The notes under the pieces are model-generated. The model had not been told where the DNA came from. It worked only from the letters and a program-made list of their open reading frames with translations, and did not search any database. A stretch of DNA of 64,000 nucleotides from Streptomyces smyrnaeus (GTDB taxonomy: Bacteria; Actinomycetota; Actinomycetes; Streptomycetales; Streptomycetaceae). The first letter of the stretch is position 1. Every line of letters begins with the position of its first letter. The translations under genes were made by a program, and so were the position numbers. The stretch is taken from NCBI RefSeq assembly GCF_017676345.1, contig NZ_JAFFZM010000005.1, forward strand, positions 248,001 through 312,000, written 5' to 3'. Below, one piece after another: positions 35,587 to 43,987 of this stretch.

Positions 35587-36291
35587 TCACTCCTCGGCGG
35601 CCTCCTGCGGATACGCGTCCAGCAGTTGCTGCAGCGAGTCCTGCAGATATGCGTCCAGCAGCCGCTCGGCGCTCGCGGCGTCGCCCGCCTCGAGGGCGCC
35701 GACGATCTCCTGGTTGCGGGTCACATAGGGCTCGTGGAAGCGGTGCAGATCGCCCATGATGTGGAAGGCCAGCCGCAGCTCGGCCAGCACGCCGCGCATC
35801 ATCTCGTCGGTGCGGGCGCTCCCCGCCAGGGAGGCCAGCGCCTGGTGGAAGCGGATGTTCGCGGTGGAGCACTCCTGCCACCGCCCCTCGCCGGCGGCCT
35901 TCTCGCCCGCCGAGACGGCCGCGCGCACCTCGGTCACGTCGTACGGCGGCTCCTCCAGCCCGCGGACGGCCGCGCACTCGACCAGTCGCCGTACGCGGTA
36001 GATGTCCCGGATGTCGGTGTCGGTGAGCACGCGGACGAAGGTGCCCCGGTTGAGCCGGTGGACGAGCAGCCGCTCGTGGGTCAGCAGCCGGAAGGCCTCC
36101 CGCAGTGTGTTGCGCGATACTCCCAGGGCGCCGCAGATCCGCTCCTCCGAGAGCCGGATACCGGGCGGGAAGGAGCCCTGGGCGATCCGCTCGCGCAGGA
36201 TGGCCGCCACGCGCTCGGCCGTGCTGGTGCGCCCGAGCAGCTCGCGGTCGGCGGCGAGCTCCGAGAGGGCGGCGGACGGGTCGGCGGTCAT
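35587..36291 (-). CDS. GntR/FadR-family (FCD domain) regulator of 5-oxoproline use
   Basis: A 234-residue GntR regulator. The N-terminal winged helix spans residues 20-85 (AERVAAILRERIAQGSFPPG ... LGVSRNTLREAFRLL ... RGTFVR). An FCD ligand domain follows with the metal/ligand His residues in ANIRFHQALAS and FHIMGDLHRFHEPYV. It sits between the transporter/peptidase operon and pxpABC. Palindromes at 35528 and 36385 flank the gene, so it probably represses both operons and itself until a small acid, likely 5-oxoproline, binds (inference). ATG 36291 has GGGAG upstream; the open frame extends to 36339. Confidence 0.88.
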   Translation of the reverse strand: MTADPSAALSELAADRELLGRTSTAERVAAILRERIAQGSFPPGIRLSEERICGALGVSRNTLREAFRLLTHERLLVHRLNRGTFVRVLTDTDIRDIYRVRRLVECAAVRGLEEPPYDVTEVRAAVSAGEKAAGEGRWQECSTANIRFHQALASLAGSARTDEMMRGVLAELRLAFHIMGDLHRFHEPYVTRNQEIVGALEAGDAASAERLLDAYLQDSLQQLLDAYPQEAAEE

Positions 36292-36384
36292 CGTGGTCTC
36301 CCTTGGGTGAGCGGGCGCCGGCCGGGCCCGGTGCGGCATGCGGCACGGCGCCCGCGGAGTGCGGGCCGCCGGACCCCCTTGCCG

Positions 36385-36399
36385 GATTGTTCAACAATC
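36385..36399. promoter_or_regulatory. GntR-type operator B (pxpA promoter)
   Basis: GATTGTTCAACAATC, a perfect 15-bp palindrome ending 16 bp before the pxpA ATG and 94 bp from the GntR start. It shares 13 of 15 bases with the site at 35528. Confidence 0.8.
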
Positions 36400-36415
36400 G
36401 CTTACGTTGCTGCTG

Positions 36416-37195
36416 ATGGACCGGAAGATCGACCTTAACGCCGACCTCGGTGAGGGCTTCGGCCGCTGGCAGCTCACCGACGACGAGGCCCTGCTCGCCT
36501 CGGTCACCAGCGCCAATGTCGCCTGCGGCTTTCACGCCGGCGACCCCGTCACCATGCGCCGCGTCTGCGAGCTGGCCGCCGAGCGCGGCGTCCGCATCGG
36601 GGCGCAGGTCTCCTACCGGGACCTGGCCGGATTCGGCCGCCGGGCGATGGACGTACCCGCCGCCGAGCTGGCCGCCGAAGTGGCGTACCAGATCGGCGCG
36701 CTGGAGGTCTTCGCCCGCGCCGCCGGTTCCACCGTCGCCTACGTCAAACCGCACGGAGCCCTCTACAACCGCGCCGTGCACGACGCCGAGCAGGCAGCGG
36801 CCGTCGTGGCGGGCGTACGGATGTCCGGGGCCGCGACCGCCGGAGGAGGACCGCTGCCGGTGCTCGGACTGCCCGGCTCCCGGCTGCTGGCAGCCGCGGC
36901 CTCGGCCGGACTGCCCACCGTCGAGGAGGCGTTCGCCGACCGCGCCTACCGGGCGGACGGCACCCTGGTGCCGCGTACCGAGCCGGACGCCGTGCTCCAC
37001 GACCCGGAACAGGTGGTCAAGCGCTCGGTACGGCTGGCCCGGGACGGCGAGATCGTCGCGGCCGACGGCACCGTCCTGCCCACCGGCGCCCGCTCGCTGT
37101 GCGTGCACGGCGACACCCCCGCCGCGGCCCGGCTCGCCCGCCGGGTCCGCGAGGAACTGGCCGCGGCCGGCGTCCAGGTCCGGGCCTTCGCATGA
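36416..37195 (+). CDS. pxpA: 5-oxoprolinase subunit A (LamB/YcsF family)
   Basis: A 259-residue LamB/YcsF protein. PxpA with PxpBC performs ATP-dependent ring opening of 5-oxoproline to glutamate. Family blocks are clear: IDLNADLGEGFGRW, LLASVTSANVACGFHAGDP, GAQVSYRDLAGFGRR, VKPHGALYNRAV, EEAFADRAYRADGTLVPR and SLCVHGDTPAA. No Shine-Dalgarno is visible before ATG 36416 and the operator ends 16 nt upstream, so the mRNA may be leaderless or nearly so. Its stop overlaps the pxpB start (ATGA). Confidence 0.92.
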   Translation: MDRKIDLNADLGEGFGRWQLTDDEALLASVTSANVACGFHAGDPVTMRRVCELAAERGVRIGAQVSYRDLAGFGRRAMDVPAAELAAEVAYQIGALEVFARAAGSTVAYVKPHGALYNRAVHDAEQAAAVVAGVRMSGAATAGGGPLPVLGLPGSRLLAAAASAGLPTVEEAFADRAYRADGTLVPRTEPDAVLHDPEQVVKRSVRLARDGEIVAADGTVLPTGARSLCVHGDTPAAARLARRVREELAAAGVQVRAFA

Positions 37196-37983
37196 ACACC
37201 CCGAGCGGCCCGGCCGCCGCTGCCCCGGCCCCCACTCCCGCCCCTCCCGTGGTGCGGCCCGTGGGCAGCCGCGGGCTGCTGGTCGAACTCGCCACCGCCG
37301 AGCAGACCGAGGCCCTGCACGCCGAACTGCTGCGCCGCAGGGCCGACGGCACCCTGCCGCCCGTACGCGAGATCGTGCCCGGCGCCAGAACCGTCCTGCT
37401 CGACGAGTTCGCCACCAGCGGCGCGGCGCGGCGGCTGGCCGCCCAGCTGCCCGGCTGGCAGGTGCCGCCGCTGACCGGCAACAGCGCGGAAGCGGTGGAG
37501 ATACCCGTCCGCTACGACGGCCCCGACCTCGCCGACGTCGCCGCGCTGTGGGGCGTGGCGCCGCACGAGGTGGCCCGCAGACACGCGGCCACCGAGTTCC
37601 GGGTCGCCTTCTGCGGGTTCGCGCCCGGATTCGGCTATCTGACCGGGCTCGCCGAGCGGTACCACGTGCCGCGGCGCGCCACCCCGCGCACCAAGGTCCC
37701 GGCCGGCGCGGTCGGGCTCGCCGGCGGCTACACCGGCGTCTATCCGCGCTCGTCCCCCGGCGGCTGGCAGCTGATCGGGACGGCACCCGAGACCGTGCTG
37801 TGGGACACCGACCGCACCCCCGCGGCGCTGCTGGCACCCGGAACCCGCGTCCGTTTCGTCCCGCTCGACGCCCCCGGCGGCGCCTTTGGCTGCACTCCCG
37901 CGGACACCCTTGCCGACGCCCCCGCCGACCCCGACCCCGGCCTCGGCAAGGGCGGGTCCCGGTCGGCTCAGGAGCGGTCGTGA
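37192..37983 (+). CDS. pxpB: 5-oxoprolinase subunit B (KipI family)
   Basis: A 263-residue KipI/allophanate-hydrolase-subunit-1 protein. The core runs from residue 25 (GSRGLLVELATAEQ) through VEIPVRYDGPDLADVAALWG, EFRVAFCGFAPGFGYLTGL, YHVPRRATPRTKVPAGAVGLAGGYTGVYP and GGWQLIGTAPETVLW. An Ala/Pro-rich N-terminal extension and a Gly/Asp tail are extra. The start overlaps the pxpA stop (ATGA) and its own stop overlaps pxpC (GTGA), so the three subunits are translationally coupled. Confidence 0.92.
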   Translation: MNTPSGPAAAAPAPTPAPPVVRPVGSRGLLVELATAEQTEALHAELLRRRADGTLPPVREIVPGARTVLLDEFATSGAARRLAAQLPGWQVPPLTGNSAEAVEIPVRYDGPDLADVAALWGVAPHEVARRHAATEFRVAFCGFAPGFGYLTGLAERYHVPRRATPRTKVPAGAVGLAGGYTGVYPRSSPGGWQLIGTAPETVLWDTDRTPAALLAPGTRVRFVPLDAPGGAFGCTPADTLADAPADPDPGLGKGGSRSAQERS

Positions 37984-38855
37984 CGGCCGAAGTCGGGCTG
38001 GAGACCGTACGGGCCGGCGCGCTGACCACCGTCCAGGACCTGGGCCGCCCCGGGTACGCGCATCTGGGCGTGCCCCGCTCCGGCGCGCTCGACCTGGCAG
38101 CCCACCGCCTCGCCAACCACCTGCTCGGCAATCCGGAGACCGCCGCGACGCTGGAGACCACTCTCACCGGCTGTGCGGTGCGCGTTTCGGGGCGCACCAC
38201 CGCCGTCGTCACCGGGGCACCCTGCCCGGTGACGGTCGACGGGCGGCCCGCGCCCTGGGGGCAGCCGCTGCACCTCCCACCCGGCGCGGTGCTCGATGTG
38301 GGTGCCGCAACCCACGGGGTGCGCTCCTATATGGGCTTCGCCGGGGGAGTGGACGCCGAGCCGGTGCTCGGCAGCCGCGCCACCGATCTGCTCTCCGGAC
38401 TCGGTCCCGCTCCGCTGAGCGACGCGACGGTGCTCCCGGTGGGCACCCCGCCCCCTTCGACGGCGGTCACCGTCACGGACGCGGCGCCCTGGGCGGCGCC
38501 CCCGCGGGAACTCGTCCTGCCCGTCGTCCACGGGCCGCGGGACGACTGGTTCACGGCGGAGGGACTGCGCACACTGGTCACCGGGGCCTACCGGGTCTCG
38601 GCCGCCAGCAACCGGATCGGGCTGCGGACCCAGGGCCCGGCCCTGGCCAGGGCCCGGGAGGGGGAGTTGGCGAGCGAGGGCATGCCGCTGGGTGCCGTCC
38701 AGGTGCCGCCCGAGGGGCAGCCCGTCATCTTCCTCGCCGACCACCCCACGACCGGCGGCTACCCCGTGATCGGTGTCGTCCCGGCCGAGGCGCTGGACGC
38801 CGCCGCGCAGGCACCGCCCGGCACCCCCGTCCGCTTCGTCCCGTCGAGCTCCTGA
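37980..38855 (+). CDS. pxpC: 5-oxoprolinase subunit C (KipA family, biotin-dependent carboxyltransferase-like)
   Basis: A 291-residue KipA/AHS2 protein. Visible blocks are VQDLGRPGYAHLGVPRSGALD, LGNPETAATLETTLTG, RSYMGFAGGVD, VHGPRDDWF, YRVSAASNRIGLRTQGP, EGMPLGAVQVPPEGQPVIFLAD and TTGGYPVIGVV. With PxpB it forms the phosphorylated-intermediate part of the oxoprolinase. The GTG start overlaps the pxpB stop. It is last of the pxp operon; the next gene starts 50 bp on and is unrelated. Confidence 0.92.
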   Translation: MTAEVGLETVRAGALTTVQDLGRPGYAHLGVPRSGALDLAAHRLANHLLGNPETAATLETTLTGCAVRVSGRTTAVVTGAPCPVTVDGRPAPWGQPLHLPPGAVLDVGAATHGVRSYMGFAGGVDAEPVLGSRATDLLSGLGPAPLSDATVLPVGTPPPSTAVTVTDAAPWAAPPRELVLPVVHGPRDDWFTAEGLRTLVTGAYRVSAASNRIGLRTQGPALARAREGELASEGMPLGAVQVPPEGQPVIFLADHPTTGGYPVIGVVPAEALDAAAQAPPGTPVRFVPSSS

Positions 38856-38904
38856 TCCCGGTGCGCCCGGGCGGATCGCGCACGGGCGGGATAGGGTCAC
38901 GGGC

Positions 38905-39486
38905 ATGTCGGCGCCCCCCATCCTCCGCGATGTCTTCCACGCCTTGCGCGACGAGTGGGGTGACGAACACGACGGCGTCACCTTCGAGCACGGCCCACCG
39001 CCCGTCGAACGCCTCGACGTCATGCTCTTCCGTGCGGCCGACCCGGGCGGGGTCACCGCCTTCGCCACGGTCGGCATGTCGGCCCACCCCATGCCGCCGC
39101 GCGAGGGGCGGGCCGGTGGCCGCGCCGAACTCCGCCTCTTCCGGCGCGGTATCCTCCAGCGCGGCGACGAACAGGGCCTGGTCACCCGGCTCGCCAACCT
39201 GGCCGTCTACCCGTGGACGCAGGACCGGCCGCTGGGCTGGGGCGAACTGGTCGGCTTCGGCGACGAACTCCCCGCGTTCCCCGGCTGCAGCAGCGTCCTG
39301 CTGGCGGGTGCCTGGGCGGCCGGCCAGACGTCCACCGTCGAGACCAGCGTCGAGCCGGTCCGGATCCTCAACGTCGTGCCGGTCAGCGAACTGGAGCGCC
39401 AACACGCCCTCACCCGCCGTCCGGAGGACTTCTTCAGCGACCTGCTCAACACCCGGGACATCTTCGCGCCTCCACCGCACGGCTGA
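38905..39486 (+). CDS. Suppressor-of-fused (SUFU) domain protein
   Basis: A 193-residue soluble protein of the bacterial SUFU-like family (often an immunity or regulatory fold). Characteristic segments are LDVMLFRAADPGGVTAFATVGMS, RAELRLFRRG, LANLAVYPWTQDRPLGWGE, LLAGAWAAG and VRILNVVPVSELERQHA near the C-terminus. Bacterial SUFU proteins often act as immunity proteins in polymorphic-toxin loci, but no toxin is adjacent here. ATG 38905 has only a weak GGATAGGG upstream. Confidence 0.75.
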   Translation: MSAPPILRDVFHALRDEWGDEHDGVTFEHGPPPVERLDVMLFRAADPGGVTAFATVGMSAHPMPPREGRAGGRAELRLFRRGILQRGDEQGLVTRLANLAVYPWTQDRPLGWGELVGFGDELPAFPGCSSVLLAGAWAAGQTSTVETSVEPVRILNVVPVSELERQHALTRRPEDFFSDLLNTRDIFAPPPHG

Positions 39487-39560
39487 CCGTCCCGGCGGGG
39501 GCGAGCCGCCGCTCAGCGCGGTGCCGCACAGTACGGTGGCGCACAGTACGGTGCCGCAAC

Positions 39561-40250
39561 TCAGTCCCGTGGGGCCGTCACATCGATCAGCTGGCACACG
39601 GTTTCGATGTCGATCTTCACCTGGGCGATCGAGGCCCGCCCCGAGAGCCAGGTGATGAGCGCCGAGTGCCAGGTGTGTTCGATGACGCGGACGGCCGAGA
39701 GCTGTTCGGGGGTGGGCGGTCCCTCCAGCCCCATCGCGTCCAGGATGATCGCCGTGGTCAGCCGGGAGACCGTGTCCACCTCGGGGCTGACCGAGCGGTC
39801 GGCGAAGTTGAGGGCGCGCACCATGGCGTCCGCCAGCTGCGGCTCCCGCTGCAGGGCGCGGAAGGCGCGCATCAGGGTCTTGGCGACCCGGGCCGCCGCC
39901 CCGCTCTCCTGAGGGGGGCGTTTGTGCAGGGTCTCGTGCATGTGCTGCAACTGGTCCTGCATGGTGGCGACCAGCAGGTGCACCTTCGAGGGGAAGTAGC
40001 GGTAGAGGGTGCCCAGCGCCACGTTCGAGGACTCCGCGACCTCCCGCATCTGCACCGCGTCGAACCCGCCCCGGCGCGCCAACTGGGCACTGGCCTGCAG
40101 GATGCGGCGGCGTCTGGCCTCCTGGCGCTCGGTCAGCGGTGGGGAGGGCGAGGCGGAGAGGGCCGGCGAAGACTCGGTCCCGCGGGAGCGGGTTCCCCCC
40201 GTACGGGTCCCGCCTGTGGACTGGGGCTTGGGCTGCGGCGGTGTCGGCAT
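39561..40250 (-). CDS. kstR: TetR-family repressor KstR (cholesterol catabolism regulator)
   Basis: A 229-residue TetR regulator that closely resembles M. tuberculosis KstR, the repressor of cholesterol catabolism, released by 3-oxosteroid CoA thioesters. The DNA-binding segment GGFDAVQMREVAESSNVALG-TLYRYFPSKVHLLV (about residues 60-93) is almost the KstR sequence, including the recognition helix. Ligand-domain matches include MVRALNFADRS (KstR: TRAYVFADAS) and IEHTWHSALITWLSGRAS. The first 40 residues are a Pro/Ser/Arg extension not present in KstR. A perfect KstR box at 40444 lies 194 bp upstream of the ATG, and five more lie in the window. Confidence 0.9.
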   Translation of the reverse strand: MPTPPQPKPQSTGGTRTGGTRSRGTESSPALSASPSPPLTERQEARRRRILQASAQLARRGGFDAVQMREVAESSNVALGTLYRYFPSKVHLLVATMQDQLQHMHETLHKRPPQESGAAARVAKTLMRAFRALQREPQLADAMVRALNFADRSVSPEVDTVSRLTTAIILDAMGLEGPPTPEQLSAVRVIEHTWHSALITWLSGRASIAQVKIDIETVCQLIDVTAPRD

Positions 40251-40443
40251 CGCGTTGTTGGTCCCGTTTCCGTGGCGTTCTTGAAGCCCTGAGGGAGCCG
40301 TGCATTGTTGCAGGCGCCGCCGGGGTGGCGCGAATCACCTGCTCCGGCGGCTCGCCCGAAGTGACTGGCCGGTAAATTCTGCAGTCCGGGCGCGGGTCCG
40401 CAGCGGCGTTCTTGCCGGATCCGCCCCTTCCGAAAGTCAATCC

Positions 40444-40457
40444 TGAAACTTGTTCTA
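40444..40457. promoter_or_regulatory. Perfect KstR box between kstR and the glycosyltransferase operon
   Basis: TGAAACTTGTTCTA matches TNNAACNNGTTNNA at every fixed position. It ends 54 bp before the glycosyltransferase GTG and overlaps a TAGGTT (TANNNT) candidate -10 hexamer at 40456-40461. Confidence 0.75.
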
Positions 40458-40511
40458 GGTTATCGCGAGCGGCTACGCTCCGGCGGAACGCAGTGACGAA
40501 GGGGGCCGCGA

Positions 40512-41951
40512 GTGACCGCAGAGGCCGTAACCGACCGCCCGCTGCGCATCGCGCTGCTGACGTACAAGGGCAACCCCTTCTGCGGCGGCCAGGGTGTCTA
40601 CGTACGCCATCTGTCCCGGGAACTCGCCCGCCTCGGCCACAGCGTCGAGGTGATCGGCGCCCAGCCCTACCCGGTCCTCGACGACCTCGGCGAGCCGGAG
40701 GCCCCCGCCCAGCCGGCGGACCCCGACGGCCTCGGCACACCGCCGGGCGCGCTCGACGGGCGGCCCGGCGCCGGCGCACCCGGCCGGCTCACCCTCACCG
40801 AGCTGCCCAGCCTCGACCTGTACCGCCAGCCCGATCCCTTCCGCACCCCCAAGCGGGACGAGTACCGCGACTGGATCGATCTGCTGGAGGTCGCCACCAT
40901 GTGGACGGGCGGTTTCCCCGAGCCGCTCACCTTCTCGCTGCGCGCCCGTCGCCATCTGGCCGCCCGGCGCGGCGAGTTCGACGTCATCCACGACAACCAG
41001 ACGCTCGGCTACGGTCTCCTGGGCGGCGTGCGCGCCCTCGGCGCCCCTTTGGTGACCACCATCCACCACCCCATCACCGTCGACCGCCGGCTGGAGCTGG
41101 AGGCGGCGGCCGGCTGGCGGCAGAGCGCCTCGGTACGCCGCTGGTACGGCTTCACGCGCATGCAGCGCCGGGTGGCCCGCAGGCTGCCCTCGGTCGTCAC
41201 CGTCTCCGGGTCGTCGCGCCAGGAGATCGCCGACGACCTCGGCGTGGCGCACGAGCGCATCCACGTGGTGCCCATCGGGGCCGACACCCGGCTGTTCGCA
41301 CCCGATACGGCGGTGCCCGAGGTGCCCGGCCGTATCGTCACCACCTCCAGCGCCGACGTCCCGCTCAAGGGCCTGGTCTTCCTGATCGAGGCACTGGCCA
41401 AGGTGCGTACCGAGCGGCCCGACGCCCATCTGGTCGTCGTGGGCAAACGCCCCGAGGAAGGCCCGGTCGCCGAGGCGATGCAGGCCCACGGGCTGGCCGG
41501 TGCCGTCGAGTTCGTCAAGGGCATCAGCGACGCCGAGCTGGCCGGCCTCGTCCGTTCGGCGCAGGTCGCCTGTGTGCCGTCGCTGTACGAGGGCTTCTCA
41601 CTGCCCGCCGCCGAGGCGATGGCCACCGGCACCCCGCTGCTGGCCACCACCGGCGGCGCCATCCCGGAGGTCGCCGGGCGCGACGGCGAGACCTGCCTGG
41701 CGGTGCCGCCGGGCGACGCGGGGGCGCTGGCCGCCGGGCTCGTACGGCTGCTGCGCGACGAGGAGTTGCGGGCCCGGCTGGGGGCGGCGGGGCGCCGGCG
41801 GGTGCTGGAGAGGTTCACCTGGCAGAAGGCGGCCCTGCGCACCGTCGAGTGCTACCGCGCCGCCATGGGGGAGCCCTCCCGGCGGACCTCGCCCGCTCCG
41901 GTGGTGCGCCCGCCCGCCGAGGCGGTGCGGGTCGCCGCCGACAGCCGTTGA
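40512..41951 (+). CDS. GT4-family glycosyltransferase
   Basis: A 479-residue GT-B fold glycosyltransferase of family 4. The N-domain opens with LRIALLTYKGNPFCGGQGVYVRHLSREL, whose GGQG loop binds the donor phosphates. The C-domain shows TSSADVPLKGLVFLIEALAKV, HLVVVGKRPEEG and the EX7E motif EGFSLPAAEAMATGTP near residue 360. It would transfer a nucleotide-sugar to an unknown acceptor. It heads an operon with a methyltransferase and an alpha6-barrel protein. The GTG start has AAGGGGG 7 nt upstream. The KstR box upstream suggests that KstR, encoded divergently, affects it. Confidence 0.88.
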   Translation: MTAEAVTDRPLRIALLTYKGNPFCGGQGVYVRHLSRELARLGHSVEVIGAQPYPVLDDLGEPEAPAQPADPDGLGTPPGALDGRPGAGAPGRLTLTELPSLDLYRQPDPFRTPKRDEYRDWIDLLEVATMWTGGFPEPLTFSLRARRHLAARRGEFDVIHDNQTLGYGLLGGVRALGAPLVTTIHHPITVDRRLELEAAAGWRQSASVRRWYGFTRMQRRVARRLPSVVTVSGSSRQEIADDLGVAHERIHVVPIGADTRLFAPDTAVPEVPGRIVTTSSADVPLKGLVFLIEALAKVRTERPDAHLVVVGKRPEEGPVAEAMQAHGLAGAVEFVKGISDAELAGLVRSAQVACVPSLYEGFSLPAAEAMATGTPLLATTGGAIPEVAGRDGETCLAVPPGDAGALAAGLVRLLRDEELRARLGAAGRRRVLERFTWQKAALRTVECYRAAMGEPSRRTSPAPVVRPPAEAVRVAADSR

Positions 41952-42009
41952 TCGGCGTCCACCACCCCCGCCCCCCGTCCCTGAAAAACATGTGGAAGGC
42001 TGATCCCCC

Positions 42010-42804
42010 GTGCTGACCGTGGACTTCTCCCGATTCCCGCTCGCCCCAGGCGATCGTGTGCTCGACCTGGGCTGTGGTGCGGGACGGCACGCCTTCGAGT
42101 GCTACCGGCGCGGCGCACGCGTGGTCGCGCTCGACCGCAGCGCGGAGGAGATCCGCGAGGTCGCCACCTGGTTCGCGGCGATGGCCGAGGCGGGTGAGGC
42201 GCCCGAGGGCGCCACCGCGACCGCGATGGAGGGCGACGCGCTCGCCCTGCCCTTCCCCGACGACAGCTTCGACGTCGTCATCATCTCCGAGGTCATGGAG
42301 CACATCCCCGACGACAAGGGGGTGCTGGCCGAGATGGTGCGCGTCCTGCGGCCGGGCGGTCGGCTCGCCGTCACCGTGCCCCGCTACGGGCCGGAGAAGG
42401 TGTGCTGGGCGCTGAGCGACGCCTACCACGAGGTCGAGGGCGGTCACATCCGCATCTACCGCGCCACCGAACTCCTCGCCAAGCTGCGGGAGGCCGGACT
42501 GCGCCCCTACGGCACCCACCACGCGCACGGCCTGCACGCGCCCTACTGGTGGCTCAAGTGCGCCTTCGGCGTCGACCGCGACGGCGACCGGGCGGCCCTG
42601 CCGGTGCGTGCCTACCACAAGCTGCTCGTCTGGGACATCATGAAGCGCCCGCTCGCCACCCGCCTCGCCGAACGCGCCCTCGACCCGCTGATCGGCAAGA
42701 GCTTCGTCGCCTACGCCACCAAGCCCCATCTGCCGCACCTCGCGCAGCCCGCCGACCTGAGCGACCCGTCGGCGCGCGACACCTCGGCCGCGGCGGCCAA
42801 GTGA
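42010..42804 (+). CDS. Class I SAM-dependent methyltransferase
   Basis: A 264-residue Rossmann-fold methyltransferase with motif I VLDLGCGAGRHAFE, the SAM-ribose acidic loop VVALDRSAEEI, motif II region MEGDALALPFPDDSFDVV and VLRPGGRLAVTVPRYG. Aromatic-rich stretches (APYWWLKCAFG, YHKLLVWDIM) downstream could bind a lipid or flat substrate. The start is GTG 42010, 58 bp after the glycosyltransferase. Its stop overlaps the next start (GTGA). The substrate is probably the product of the glycosyltransferase pathway (inference). Confidence 0.87.
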   Translation: MLTVDFSRFPLAPGDRVLDLGCGAGRHAFECYRRGARVVALDRSAEEIREVATWFAAMAEAGEAPEGATATAMEGDALALPFPDDSFDVVIISEVMEHIPDDKGVLAEMVRVLRPGGRLAVTVPRYGPEKVCWALSDAYHEVEGGHIRIYRATELLAKLREAGLRPYGTHHAHGLHAPYWWLKCAFGVDRDGDRAALPVRAYHKLLVWDIMKRPLATRLAERALDPLIGKSFVAYATKPHLPHLAQPADLSDPSARDTSAAAAK

Positions 42805-43868
42805 CCAGCCCGGAGCGGACCGAGAAGCTGGTGCTGCCCGGCGTGCTGACCGCCGCGCAGGCCCGGTCGACCGTCGAGGGCATCCTGGCCGGACAGCGCG
42901 CGGACGGTGCCATACCGTGGTTCCGCGGCCACCACCTCGACCCGTGGGACCATGTCGAGGCCGCCATGGCGCTGGACGCCGCCGGGGAACACGACCGCGC
43001 CGAGGCCGCCTACCGCTGGCTGGCCACCCACCAGCTGCCCGACGGCTCCTGGTACGCCGCCTACGCCGACGGGGACGCGGCCGCACCCACCGACCGCACC
43101 CGGGAGACCAACTTCTGCGCGTACGCGGCCGTCGGGGTGTGGCACCACTACCTGGCCACCGGGGACGACACCTTCGTCGACCGGATGTGGCCGACGGTCG
43201 TGGCCGCCGTCGAGTTCGTGCTGCGGCTCCAGCAGCCCGGCGGCCAGATCGGCTGGAAGCGGGACGCCGACGGCACCGCCTGCACCGAGGCGCTGCTGAC
43301 CGGGTCCTCCTCCGTCTACCAGGCCCTGCGCTGCGCACTGGCCCTCGCCGAGCGGCGGGAGGAACCGCAGCCGGACTGGGAGCTGGCCGCCGGATGGCTC
43401 GGCCACGCCATCCGCCGCCACCCCGAACGGTTCCTGGACAAGAGCCGCTACTCCATGGACTGGTACTACCCCGTGCTCGGCGGTGCGCTGCGCGGGCCCG
43501 CCGCCAAGGAGCGCATCGAGGAGGGCTGGGACCGGTTCGTGGTGCCCGGTCTCGGCGTGCGCTGCGTGACCCCCAACCCGTGGGTGACCGGTGGCGAGAG
43601 CGCGGAGCTGGCGCTGGCCCTGTGGGCGACGGGCGAGTCGGACCACGCGCTGGACATCCTGCGCTGGATGCAGCATCTGCGGGCGGACGACGGCATGTAC
43701 TGGACGGGGTACGTCTTCGAGGACGAGGCGATCTGGCCCGACGAGCGCACCACCTGGACGGCGGCGGCCCTGCTGCTGGCCGTCGCGGCGCTGGGCGGCG
43801 ACGACGCCACCGTGCAGGTTTTCGGGGGCGATGGTCTCCCCCATGGGCTGGAGCCCGACTGCTGCTAG
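42801..43868 (+). CDS. Alpha6-barrel protein (prenyltransferase/six-hairpin-glycosidase-like)
   Basis: A 355-residue cytoplasmic helical-barrel protein, annotated as prenyltransferase in related Streptomyces. Repeated motifs are DPWDHVEAAMALDAAGEHDR, HQLPDGSWYAAYADGD, ETNFCAYAAVGVWHHYLATG, PGGQIGWKRDADG and PDERTTWTAAALLLAVA. There is no signal peptide and no Asp-rich cyclase motif, so a glycan-acting or binding role is as likely as prenyl transfer. The GTG start overlaps the methyltransferase stop; this is the last gene of the three-gene operon divergent from kstR. Confidence 0.75.
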   Translation: MTSPERTEKLVLPGVLTAAQARSTVEGILAGQRADGAIPWFRGHHLDPWDHVEAAMALDAAGEHDRAEAAYRWLATHQLPDGSWYAAYADGDAAAPTDRTRETNFCAYAAVGVWHHYLATGDDTFVDRMWPTVVAAVEFVLRLQQPGGQIGWKRDADGTACTEALLTGSSSVYQALRCALALAERREEPQPDWELAAGWLGHAIRRHPERFLDKSRYSMDWYYPVLGGALRGPAAKERIEEGWDRFVVPGLGVRCVTPNPWVTGGESAELALALWATGESDHALDILRWMQHLRADDGMYWTGYVFEDEAIWPDERTTWTAAALLLAVAALGGDDATVQVFGGDGLPHGLEPDCC

Positions 43869-43939
43869 CCCTTCGCCGGGCGCTTGCTACTGGGGTGCCC
43901 CTGATCGTCCTCGGCAGGCTGCTCGTGCGTTGTGGCTTT

Positions 43940-43970
43940 GGGGGCACCTCCCGGCCGGAGGCTGGGGGAG
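43940..43970. repeat. Ubiquitous Streptomyces intergenic palindrome
   Basis: GGGGGCACCTCCCGGCCGG-AGGCTGGGGGAG, followed by AGTTCCCCGCGCTCCTTTAAG, is the sequence type seen in great numbers between Streptomyces genes. It can fold into a long hairpin and lies between convergent genes, where it may act as a terminator. Confidence 0.75.
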
Positions 43971-43987
43971 CAGTTCCCCGCGCTCCT

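Noticed and set aside
36416..37195. Maltoporin (from the name LamB)
   Set aside because: The family name LamB/YcsF refers to Aspergillus lamB; the protein is oxoprolinase subunit A, not the porin.
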